Positions 1-8,890 of a DNA stretch of 20,844 bases are shown in pieces (within the stretch, counting starts at the first letter, position 1; every line of letters starts with the position of its first letter). Made by a program: the position numbers and the translations under genes. This stretch comes from Setomelanomma holmii. Taxonomy: Eukaryota; Ascomycota; Dothideomycetes; Pleosporales; Phaeosphaeriaceae. The stretch covers positions 1-20,844 of the forward strand of contig ML978386.1 of NCBI GenBank assembly GCA_010015745.1, read 5' to 3'. The notes below the pieces were generated by a model that was not told where the DNA came from, ran no database searches, and saw nothing but the letters and a program-made list of their open reading frames with translations.

Positions 1-269
1 TTACAGGAGCTCTCAGCTCAGAGGTAAGTGCACTTGCCCACAGGGCAGTGCCTACTACAATAGGATATCATGTGACTTTAGCCACGTGGTTACAAGAAAC
101 CATGACTTTATCCGTCTATACCAGTGACCGGAAGACTCGAAGTATCGCTTATTGCCGCTGACGTATCTGGAGACGCAGCGCGTATTCCCTGCAGGAGTAG
201 TAGAGGTCGACCCATCACGAGTTGGAGCATGATGCGCTCTGAAATTGTCCCAGATGGTCCCATTATTCA

Positions 270-972
270 TCACCATCTCTTTGGCCCGTCATTTCTTCGC
301 TTGTATCTTCGGCGTGAGGTACGCTTTTCTAAGCTAGTCCACTGCGCAGCTGAGGTCGCTGTTCCGGCAAACAACTTCCCAGAATAGTTGAACATATCGT
401 CCACCACCCTGTGCAATCCTCTTACCAAACCCCACGCTGGAAGTCCGTGACTGCAGCGTCCTCCCATGGCGCGTGTCGCCGGCTTTAAGTAAGGCTTCAA
501 GGTCAAAGAGACACATCTCTGGCATTGGGCAGTAGAATGAGCCGTTCGCTAGGACTGATGACTGGTCGTAGAGAATACTGTCACTTGATCGATCGTCATC
601 GTAGAGACCGAACTCAAGATGCTCGATATATAGCGCGAGAACTGACGACAAGCACTTCGGTATGCCGGGTCCATCTGGGCCCAATGGGAACATCGAACGT
701 GGCATCAGCACCGTCATCTTTTGCTCCGAAGTGATATTGTGCACGACACCGATGTGCAATTTGACTTGATAGGTTGATGCACATATCTGCTTGAGTTCAT
801 CAAGAATGACGTTAATCCTGCGGTTGGCTTCGGCCTCATACTCGGAGTAGACTTGCTTGCCAGATTCAAGAAGCCGGTAAAATCTTCATTATAGCAGTAG
901 ATAGGAGTTAGGCAGCTATATATCTGGTTTCGCAGCTCGAGTGGTAAGGGAAAACAACGTCACTGGCGCCAT
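270..972 (-). pseudogene. Broken LPxELRxxIY (F-box-like) fungal protein
   Basis: Three frames on the minus strand join into one protein of about 233 residues. It starts at ATG 972 (MAPVTLF), passes through LPLELRNQIYSCL, then EYEAEANRRINVILDELK and PRSMFPLGPDGPGIPKCLS, and ends in GLHRVVDDMFNYSGKLF before the TGA near 270. The opening resembles the LPPELRNxIY segment at the N-terminus of many lineage-specific fungal proteins, often called F-box-like or 2EXR-like; their biochemical role is mostly unknown. Three single-base lesions break it: an extra T in a run of four (951-954), one base missing near 873-876, and one extra base near 460-490. The lengths balance: 703 bases minus a net one gives 234 codons including the stop. 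It lies head to head with a similar broken gene at 1446. Family assignment rests on the motif only. Confidence 0.7.
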
Positions 973-1445
973 GATGGGCTAGGTTGTAGGAGCGAAGGTT
1001 AGTTGAGTCTTGCTGACTGCTGTTGCAGCAGGACTTGGGCGCCGAGACTTTGTATGTCTGGAAGTGAGGGAACGGTGTAGACGTTTTGTCGCGTCGTTGC
1101 TTGTGTGACGTCAAACTGTGGCTCCTGCCCTTCGGCCTGCGCTTTCACTGCGACTTGCCATGAATCGCGGGATCGAACTCTAGCGTCTAGGGCCGTTTGT
1201 CACCCACTTCTTTTACACCGCAGTCGATCGTCGGCTCAAACTCAATGTCACACGCATCCTAACTCAACTCCGACAGCACAAAACCCGTCAAGCCCAGCTC
1301 TTCGGATAATATGCGAAGTCGCTCCCCGGCTTTCGTCGTTTCGAGGGAGAACTCTGATCGAAATGGTAAACGCACGCGCGGTAGCAAGCAGTGCATCAAG
1401 CGAAAAGGCATAACTAACTAAAGTAGAAGAACTCTAAAACACCGC
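973..1445. other. Intergenic gap between two divergent pseudogenes
   Basis: This 473-bp stretch separates the start codons of two divergently arranged LPxELRxxIY pseudogenes, so it should contain both former promoters. A 102-codon open frame on the plus strand (1105-1413) is low in complexity, has no recognisable motif and does not connect to the downstream gene. I see no RNA gene or repeat. Confidence 0.5.
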
Positions 1446-2104
1446 ATGCGGGCCGCTGGAGTTTCCTTTCTATTCCACCTGAGCTGCGACTGCGGATCTA
1501 CGACCGCCTCTTACCGCTAAATCTAGACGGCGGCGATCTTCGAGGTCTAGTGCTTTCGTGTCGCAGGATCAAGGAGGAGGTTTATCATCCGATGAACAAA
1601 GAAGTCCAGTCCATCCGTGATCGACTCCAGGCCTGGTGGGCTTTTCTAGAGTAATTCGAGATTTCATTCCCTGGTCGCGTCGTCCAAACGAAAGAACTCA
1701 TTATCAAAGTCCCATGGCTTAGCGCTTGCATATTTCGCGATATTAGACGGCCGGAGCTGCTGAAGAGTTGGTGGCGGCAAGAGTTCCTTGAGCAAGGAGG
1801 ATTCGCGCTTGGGGCCCGCCGACTACTTTTGCACGCAACGCAGGTTGAGGGAACGCCCTGTATCGAAAGTCAGCGTATCGCCAGCTTCCCACCCTACTTC
1901 AAGAGGTTTTATCTCCAGGCCCTACTAGCCACGTACGTGCTTATTGCTGAGGATTGTCTCACCCAACCCGATATCACGGATTAGATCGAGGTTCGCCTGA
2001 CAGAAGATGATGGGGAAATGTCATCAGAAGCAACTATTCACAGGCGTGTCTTAAAGCGAGACTCGTTAGAAGCCATGGTGGTCCACCACCAACACCTTCC
2101 CTAG
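1446..2104 (+). pseudogene. Second broken LPxELRxxIY fungal protein
   Basis: A plus-strand frame reads IPPELRLRIYDRLLPLNL, GDLRGLVLSCRRIKEEVYH and then RDRLQAWWAFLE before an in-frame TAA at 1652-1654. The same frame resumes with coding-like sequence (ELIIKVPWLSACIF, RRPELLKSWWRQEFLEQGG, FPPYFKRFYLQALLATY) to a second stop, TAG at 1982-1984, and a third at 2102-2104. PPELRxRIYxxLLP followed by LLSCRxIxxEV is typical of the N-terminus of uncharacterised fungal proteins related to the neighbour at 270-972. The nearest ATG (1446) is in a different frame from the motif, so either the start is frameshifted or a 5' exon was missed; the boundaries are approximate. Two premature stops in otherwise coding-like sequence support a pseudogene. 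Confidence 0.6.
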
Positions 2105-2345
2105 AGTCGTGCGTCGAATCAGCGACCCTGAGCCAATTTGAAACGCTTGACACGGTCCGATCCTTGGAAGACAGCGTCCACATTGTGACCGCATTGGACC
2201 CGATGCTCCCAAACAGAAACGTAGGGGTGGGTATAGTCGTGCATTTGCGACATCCAGCACGCTGTGATATTAGGAGACCGCTATAGGAAAAAGTTATCTA
2301 TGGTATATGCTGGGCACTTACTGTCGTTGACGCGTGGGTATATCA

Positions 2346-2998
2346 TCACTCGCAGCTCGTCACAATCGTGTACTTGACATCATCCAATGCCAAACCACCA
2401 TACATATTTCCACCATTGTCGCTCCTCGCGATACTAAAGCCTACACTCTTCAGGCCCTGCCATTCTCTACCAAAAGCCGTAGTATTCATCTTGAAATCTG
2501 CCATGACATGGCCCGGATCCAATCTCGGAAACGTGATGACACGCTTGACGGTTCGACGGTTCGGTTTCCAGCCCCTGATGCTGGTCGCGCATTTGGGTTG
2601 CGGCACGCCAGAGACGCACGCATACGAGAAGTACTGGAGGTCGAACGTCTGCTTTGATGGGCTGATAACCGTCAGTAGCTTGCCAGATACATATTAGAGC
2701 GGGCCTGTACGGTTCGGGAATGGTGATGTTACCACTATATCCACAAGCCATCGCTGTTTGATTTCCAGAGGTTGGCGGGATGAAGCCATCATACTGGTCA
2801 ACTTGGAACGTGGTATAATTCAGCCCAAAGTAATGCGGCAGTATAGGATTGGGACCCGGCTCGATGAATGGTAGGTCATCATATTTAGCTACCTTGGTCT
2901 CTCTGGTAAGATAGCAGTGATGCCCATCACTATTGACATTGGGCGCAGCGCAACCGAAGGTTGCCAGCGCGATCAGCAGAAGGGGGTTGGAAAGTCAT
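2346..2998 (-). pseudogene. Broken small secreted protein
   Basis: Minus-strand frames join into about 216 residues after two single-base excesses are removed: one directly after ATG 2998, one near 2694-2700 where PYRPALIC passes into SGKLLTVISPSKQTFDL. The total, 653 minus 2, is 651 bases, an exact codon number. The start region has a signal-peptide pattern (LLLIALATFGCAAP), followed by YDDLPFIEPGP, YFGLNYTTFQVDQYDGF, a middle section with FDLQYFSYACVSG, and a C-terminal GFSIARSDNGGNMYGGLALDDV. Several N-glycosylation sequons (NYT, NQT, NIT, NTT) fit a secreted protein. An FDDLP opening, a YxGLxW/Y-like strand, an FDL strand and a terminal LDDV strand recall the beta-sandwich layout of many secreted proteins found in fungi and bacteria. 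I cannot name the family. The function is unknown, and the frameshifts make this copy a pseudogene. Confidence 0.65.
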
Positions 2999-3510
2999 GA
3001 TGATCAGTGGTGCGAAAGCATTCTAGATATGTAATGGTTATTTATAGGTAGCTTTGCGCGCCACAGTGCATGATCTGATCTAGCTGAAGGCCATTGTTAC
3101 ACAGGTATGGCAAGACCGCATTCGTGCATTGCACCCTATTTGTGTTCTTTGCATCCAATTCGCGATCTCGTGAGGCTCGCAGGAGGATACGAATCTACCC
3201 CGCACTGGTTAAGGTCTCGCTTTGGGGATGGGCGCGTAGCGATGAGAGTGTCATCATACTTCGCGAGAAATGCTATGTGTTGCTCCTTCGATAGTGGTTG
3301 GCTGAATGCCTCGTTAGGCTCGAAACAATTGTAAAGGGAGGTGGTGAGAAAGGGATATTTGTGTTGACGTGATGAGGAAATCGAGGGCGCTAGTGAAACT
3401 AGCCTCTTGGCGAAGATCGCAGCGCGTCGCCATGGTCGCGTCGTGCATTTCTCAACTTCATCATCTCTTCTAGCAACACCATATTTCAACTGCGTGTATG
3501 ACGCCGCTTA
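2999..3510. other. Intergenic gap, no supported gene
   Basis: These 512 bp lie between the start of the secreted-protein pseudogene and the 3' end of the aldo/keto reductase pseudogene. A 117-codon minus-strand frame at 3136-3489 overlaps plus-strand frames of similar length and has no motif I recognise. The segment just after 2998 should be the promoter of the minus-strand secreted-protein gene. Confidence 0.4.
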
Positions 3511-4598
3511 TTACACACCAAACTTCTCTTTGTTATCCTTCGCACAGTCCTCGGCGATCTTCCGCACCTTATTTTGTCCCAATTCTTCATAAATGTTAAA
3601 ACCCCACCGCGACTGTTGATTGAAACGCTTGCGCCTCTCGAGCCCGCTGAGCTCTTCGAACGCGTCCTTTGGAAGGGCTTTGACCTGAAGGTTGCTCTTT
3701 ATCCTGCTCGGCGTCACGCTCTTCGGGAGAACTACTGTGCCGCAATGAACGCCCCAACTCGCCAACAGCTGGCCGCCATCCATACCCAGTCTTCGGCCGA
3801 GGACGCCTACGAGCTCTCGTCGACTGTGCGTGGCTCGCCAGTCTGATTGTTTCCCAACGGCGAGTACCCCTCGATGAGAATGTTCTTGCTCTTGCAGAAG
3901 TTGAACAGGTTATGTTGCTGCAGATATGGATGCGCTGCGACTTGATTGACTTCCGGCACGATGTCCGTCTTGGAGAGAAGGTCGGTCAGACGGTTGATGG
4001 TGAAGCTGTACACTCCGATGGCGCGAGCTTTTCCAGTTGACAGCAGCTTCTCCATGGCTTTGTACGTCACGGCTGCGTCAATGTCGACCAGGTCAAACAC
4101 ACCACTCTCTCGCAGGGGGAACCACTTGCCAGTCACGCCATTGAATGCACCACGACGATTCAGCACGGTTTGAATTGCTGACATTCCACAGCACTTACAC
4201 TGGCCAATGCATCAGGAACAGATCCAAGTACTCCACTCCAAGATCCCGTAATGATTTGTCGAGCGCTGCTTTTACATCATCGGGAGCATGCTTCGTAGTC
4301 CACAGCTTCCCTGTGATGAACATGTCTGAACGAGGAATGCCGCTTCGACGAAAGCCATCCCCTACTTCGACTTTGTTGCGATAGATGGCAGCGCAGTCGA
4401 TGTGACGGTACCCAGCTTTGAGCGCCGTCTCGACGGCTCGTTCAACCTCACCAGGTTTCGCTGGAAAGTGTATACATTGCATCGGATTTGGTCTCATGTT
4501 CAGTTTCGTGTATGGGAACGTTCACCATGCTACGTGCCAAACCCAATGGCAGGTATTTGCGCGCCAGTGTTAAGTACAAAATGCGTAGGGAACAGCAT
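3511..4598 (-). pseudogene. Broken aldo/keto reductase
   Basis: This is an NADPH-dependent aldo/keto reductase gene of the yeast glycerol-dehydrogenase/aldose-reductase type, about 324 residues when read through, which is normal for the family. Exon 1 (4598-4526) encodes FVLNTGAQIPAIGFGT. A 65-bp intron (4525-4461, GTGAAC...CTGAAC...CCAG) leads to exon 2 (4460-4199). All four catalytic positions are there: Asp and Tyr in GYRHIDCAAIY, Lys in FITGKLW, His in LFLMHWP. Exon 3 carries GKWFPL, AIGVYSFTINRL, EGYSPLGNNQTGEPRTVD and VVLPKSVTPSRIKSNLQV, the cofactor-binding tail. Lesions: the conserved FGTW tryptophan is a TAG stop (4530-4532); intron 2 (4198-4150) has a good GTAAGT donor but GG where AG is expected; and a frameshift lies near 3811-3823. 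The usual SNF and EAHP motifs read YSF and AAHP. The substrate is unknown. It is divergent from the regulator at 4968. Confidence 0.85.
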
Positions 4599-4967
4599 GA
4601 TCGGTCGACTGAGACCTCACAGGCAATTTATTCAAGAATAAGCTCTGGGCAGGGAGGTCAATGACAAGTTTAGAACGATGGAACTTGTTGTGGACAAAGC
4701 ACGAACATACATTTCTCAATCATGGCAAAGGTCAACATTTTCTTCGCTTTGACATAGTCCTCGAGACGATACAAATCCGACTAGGCTCCAGCCAGCGCCA
4801 GTATGTGACCGCTTCCGGCAGGCCGGATTTGCGGAAAAGCACTCTCAAACCCGCACCAGCAACACGGAATCTTCTTCTATTCGCACCGTCTCCATCGCCC
4901 CAGCTTTTCCGTTCATCACAGCCAGCACGACGCAAACTCTCAACCGTGGACGAACGACTCCGAGATC
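4599..4967. promoter_or_regulatory. Divergent promoter of the reductase and the regulator
   Basis: This 369-bp region lies between the start codons of the aldo/keto reductase pseudogene (minus) and the Zn2Cys6 regulator pseudogene (plus), so it is inferred to be a shared bidirectional promoter. It contains the CCG/CGG-rich inverted repeat at 4809-4834. I see no convincing TATA box. Confidence 0.5.
4809..4834. promoter_or_regulatory. Imperfect inverted repeat of CCG/CGG triplets
   Basis: The sequence reads CCGCTTCCGGC, AG, then GCCGGATTTGCGG. The two arms are inverted copies apart from a change in spacing (TT on one side, ATTT on the other). Paired CGG/CCG triplets are the usual DNA targets of Zn2Cys6 regulators. 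The site lies 134 bp before the start codon of such a regulator, in the promoter it shares with the reductase. That it is the regulator's own operator is inference. Confidence 0.4.
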
Positions 4968-7231
4968 ATGGCTTCGCCGGAAAACAACGCGGGTTCGCTT
5001 CCTTCTGGTGTTCCTTTGTATCCTCTCAGCTCCGTTCCCCAGAAGCGGAGCTACGAAGCGGCAACTATCCGGCAAAAGACGAAAGTAACACGAGCTTGCA
5101 ACTTGTGCAAGTCGAAAAAGTCGAAATGCTCCGGTGAACAACCTTGCGAGAGCTGTAAACGCCGGGGACTCGATTGTCAGTATGAAGCCGTCTATTCCCG
5201 AGGACGTCCACCAGCTCCTGCCCGCCGGCTAGAGCGACCCAGCATCGACTCAACCGATAGCCAACGATCAAGCGTTTTCCAACACCGCTCGCCCCACGAC
5301 TCGATTCACTCCGAAACAGCTTTCAACAGTGATAACAGCCGAGCGGAGGTGGCCGGACCAAGTATGGCATCCCTGGCAGCAGTGGGCTCCAAGCATTCAG
5401 GGTTTGCTGAACCCATCCCAGAAGTACCTTCTCGTGGGTCACCGGGTCTCGAAGTCGCTGATACTTCCGGGTTGTCGTTCTTGCACCGTGCTTGGCGCAG
5501 AATCTCGAACAACGAGAATAGTCAAGTTGTGGCTGGCCATTCAGGTCCGGGCGAGGACTATCAAACTTTGACTCGCGCGGGCGACAAGCCGTTCCCCAAG
5601 CCCAGCCAATTACAGATGCCTTCACCGAGCCGAGGCCACGACTTACTCGAGCTCTACTTTGATATATCCGCATTGCGACATATCGGTTGCTGCACAGACC
5701 TTCTGTCGAAGGTTGGTGCACCACAGTGCTGGACAATAGCCATGCCGGAAAGCCGCTGATCGCCGACCTCAGCAACGCGAAGGCATCTGTTATATTCTCT
5801 GTTTTGGCCGTTGCCTCTTTCCACGAAGAGAAGGCAAAAGGAGACAGCACATTCCAGTCGGTCAATTTAGATGAGGCGCAAGCACAACCACAAAGTGATG
5901 CATACTTTTCTGAAGCATGGCGATTGAGCGAGGAAGAGACTGGCTACCCAAAGTTGGAGTCTGCCCAGTCACGACTTGTTCAGGTGTTGTACCTGCTGAT
6001 GTCTAGTCGTTTTAATCAAGCTTGGTACACATTTGGGCATGCACTCCAGATCATCTCAGCTCTAGGGCTGCATCGGAAGCTTGATCGAAAGCGAACATCA
6101 ACAACACATGTATGGGACTATATCGAGGAGCAGTGCAAAAGGCGCACATTTTGGGTGGCTTACACCTTGGACAAGTATCTGGGCGTCATGTTCGGGAGGC
6201 CACGATACTACCATGACGATGACATCGACCAGGATATTCCAGACTCTGTTAACGACGAGGACATGTTCAGTAGCGGCCCGCAAGTTGGGACTGCTGACGA
6301 CTGTCACATCGAATCTCTCATTTTGCACGCAAAATTGGCGCATATCGCCGAGAAAATATCGCGCGAAGTATACTCGATAAGATCAGTCCCTGATCATGCT
6401 CGTCTTGCGGCGTCGCATCGACTTGGAGCCGAGCTGCGCCAGTGGAGAGCTGAGCTACCGCCGTTATTAGGCGCAATCAATCCAAGCAGCCTCATCGCCA
6501 GTTTTCGAGGACAAGCAACGGCATTGAAGCTTTCATATTGTCACGCAGTGATTCTCACGCATCGTCCATTTCTGTTGGAAAGATGTTTGCGCGACAATGG
6601 GGAGATGCGGACACTTGCTAGGCAGAGTTCTAACGAATGCATCACTGCAGCTAAGTCTGTTTTGGAAGCAGTTGACCGCATGGCCAAGGAAGGTCGCTTG
6701 TTCCATGCATTCTGGTGGACTCTTTATGTCTGCTTCTGCGCCCTGGTCGTCGTATACGTATGGGCAATCCAAGAGTCTAACGACGACTCCACCGTCGATG
6801 AACGCCGTAAGATATTGGACAATGCTGAGCGTTGTCTGGGCCATCTCGCACAAGCTACAGCAACAAATTCACCTTCGCGAAAATACAGTATCATTCTACA
6901 GGAGCTCAGAGCGGAAGCGAAGCGTAAAACGGCATGACCTATGGCTGCCCAGTCTCAATCGCAGATCACAGAAACTCCTGCATCAGCCTCCAACATTACC
7001 GCAGGGACGGCCGCGTTTCCGGACCTCGCCCAGATAAGCGCTGATCCCACGCATCAAGTGTAGCAACCACTATTCGGCAGTACAATCGACACCAACTCGC
7101 CGGGCTTGCAGAATTTCCTTGACGGCTGGCAGACAACGGACTGGCTGCATGTCGACCCGTCTGCCTTTGGTCCATTCCCGGAATTTGACAGTGCATCTAT
7201 CGCTTGGACTACAACATATGGTCAGACATGA
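4968..7231 (+). pseudogene. Broken Zn2Cys6 transcription factor
   Basis: This was a fungal binuclear zinc-cluster regulator of about 754 residues with no intron. Near residues 43-69 the DNA-binding cluster has spacing C-x2-C-x6-C-x5-C-x2-C-x6-C (CNLCKSKKSKC, then CESCKRRGLDC). A serine- and proline-rich linker follows. The Fungal_trans middle region includes LLHRPSVEGW, TFGHALQIISALGLHRKLD, CKRRTFWVAYTLDKYLG and MFGRPRYYHDDDIDQDIPD. Three lesions break it. One T is missing near 5661-5664, so LLELYFD must change frame to reach YIRIATYRLLHRP. TGA at 6935-6937 and TAG at 7061-7063 then interrupt a frame that continues with MAAQSQSQITETPASAS and FLDGWQTTDWLHVD to a natural TGA at 7229-7231. With the missing base counted, the length is exactly 755 codons. 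The stops look like C-to-T changes (CGA to TGA, CAG to TAG). Its targets were probably the neighbouring genes. Confidence 0.85.
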
Positions 7232-7360
7232 TGGCTTTAGTGCTACGAGATAGCTGAATGCAAGTCCAAACGACGATTCACTCCAAACCATGTTATCCTC
7301 TTGGCGGTATTGAAGGCGCTTCTCTATCCTGCTTACTTGGCACCACATGCAACTTGTTCC

Positions 7361-8355
7361 TCACAGCGCGTATCTGAACAGAGGCGACTTGTCGCCCATA
7401 TCAAACAGCTCCTCGTCCGTGTACTTCGCCCTCACCTCGTCTTCAGACAATCTCGTCTTCAGACAATCTCGCCTTCCTCATGTTACCCCACTTGTACGAC
7501 AGCTCGAGCAGGAACGCGACAATGAAATCTGTCGCGCCAAAGGCCAAAGACAGACCAAACCCAGTATAGTACTTCGGCTTCTCAGACTCGAATTACACAT
7601 AACTTCCAATCACGCCTCCAAGGTTGCTGACACAGATGTTGAATGCCACACCAATCGCGCGTCGCGAGGAAGGAGCGAGGTTGTTGACAGCCTAGGAACT
7701 TCCCGCCGGCTGAATGGGATAGATGCCCATGCAAGTCAAGATGATCGCGAAAAAAGCTGGGCCGATATTGGCACCAAGCTTGCCGTCGAAGGAGATGACG
7801 ATGGCGTAGCCGATGAAGATGAATGACAAGGGGATAGCCACGAACGGGAGACGCCAGTAGAGGCGATCAGAAAGCCTGGCGAATACTATGGAGCTGATTG
7901 CTCCCGCGATGTACGGCAGCACTGTCATCAGCTGCGCACGTTCGTGTTGGTGAAGCCCATCGATTTGGTGATTGTCGGCAATATAAACTTCGTACCTGTT
8001 CATTGTTAGCGCGGAGCACTCCTCGCACTGATTATCCAAGCGAGGAACGTACCATAAGAGCACGCAGAGATGCAGAGTAGGATGCACGCTTGCATGCACA
8101 AGCGCCAGTTATAGAGCACCATCTTGACCACGTTAAAGAAGGCGTTCGTCGACGTCAAAGAGGATCAGCTATCTTGCGAATGACCTTCTTCCATCTCTCT
8201 TCGGAAAAGTTGATATAGAAGTCCGCATCAGCTGAGTCAAGTCCCAGCAACTGGAAGTTGTCAATCTTCACAATCTGGTGCGGCTTTGAAGCATAGACCG
8301 ACTTAGACTTCTCATCCACATACTAGATCTTGTTCTTGTCGGATGAGGTAGCCAT
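7361..8355 (-). pseudogene. Broken MFS transporter, allantoate-permease type
   Basis: This is a relic of a Major Facilitator anion:cation symporter related to the Dal5/TNA1 group, plasma-membrane importers of organic acids and vitamins. It starts at ATG 8355 (MATSSDKNK), has a TAG at 8323-8325, then YVDEKSKSVYAS and NFSEERWKKVIRKI, where the first transmembrane half should begin. Instead the sequence jumps near 8163-8175 to TNAFFNVVKMVLYNWRLCMQ, so helices 1-6 are gone. After an intron (8052-7996, GTACGT...GCTAACA...CAG) come LPTITKSMGFTNTN, MTVLPYIAGAISSIVFARLS, RLPFVAIPLSFIFIGYAIVI, RAIGVAFNICVSNLGGVIGS and KPKYYTGFGLSLAFGA. The tail is KYTDEELFDMGDKSPLFRYA. Further lesions are a frameshift near 7938-7941, TAG for the tryptophan of SSWAVNNL (7692-7694), TAA at 7593-7595, and the 16-bp duplication at 7436-7471. 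It cannot make a working carrier. Confidence 0.88.
7436..7471. repeat. 16-bp tandem duplication inside the MFS pseudogene
   Basis: The unit CTCGTCTTCAGACAAT is present twice in perfect tandem (7436-7451 and 7452-7467), followed by four bases of a third copy. On the minus strand it repeats RLSEDE and shifts the frame, since 16 is not a multiple of 3, cutting off the natural C-terminus VRAKYTDEELFDMGDKSP. This looks like a replication-slippage lesion. Confidence 0.9.
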
Positions 8356-8890
8356 GATGTGCGTAGCAGCTGATGATGGGAGCTTGTGGACGAAGAATGC
8401 TGTTAATGCCCTTTGTCGCGGTCGCATGCTTTCGCTTTATACACCGGGGTGAACGTATGCCCGGATGTGAGGTGCGCAGGGTGTGTGGAGAAGATTTTGG
8501 GAGGCCCAGCTGTACTTCCCCAGGTTCAAGCTTAACCCGCCAAAAATCGTGGAGAACGACGCTAAAGCAGACGGCCCACTCAGTTAAACAAGGTTCTGTG
8601 AGCCGGAACATGCGAAGGCGTCTCCGGATTTCCATAGTGACCCTCGATATCCAATCGGACACATATCCAGCAGCAGCTCTCCGCACCGGATAATAATCCT
8701 CCACATACGGTCTCTTGGTACGGCACTTGTTTCAACACTATCCTCACGAGTTTTTCCGACGCATCCTAGTCCTCTCACGTGGATCTGAAGACATGTTAAT
8801 ACCACCAAGGCTCACGATCATTTCGAAGTTCAGCTCATCGCGTGCTCATTGTCCTTCATTCTTTCAACTTCGTGCTATCAGTCCACAGCA
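8356..8890. promoter_or_regulatory. Divergent promoter between MFS and NRPS-like pseudogenes
   Basis: These 535 bp separate the start codons of the two divergent pseudogenes. Between about 8600 and 8710 there are several CCGG/CGGA/CCG triplets, including GAGCCGGAAC, TCTCCGGATTTCC and CTCCGCACCGGATAA. The 8-mer CCGGATTT also occurs in the inverted repeat at 4809-4834. A 130-codon minus-strand frame here (8312-8704) overlaps the transporter start and has no recognisable motif, so I do not call it a gene. Confidence 0.4.

Noticed and set aside
3136..3489. 117-codon minus-strand frame between pseudogenes
   Set aside because: No family signature. It competes with plus-strand frames in the same DNA and cannot be joined to the reductase or secreted-protein exons.
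8312..8704. 130-codon minus-strand frame upstream of the transporter
   Set aside because: It covers the transporter start codon in another frame and looks like promoter sequence read as protein; no motif.
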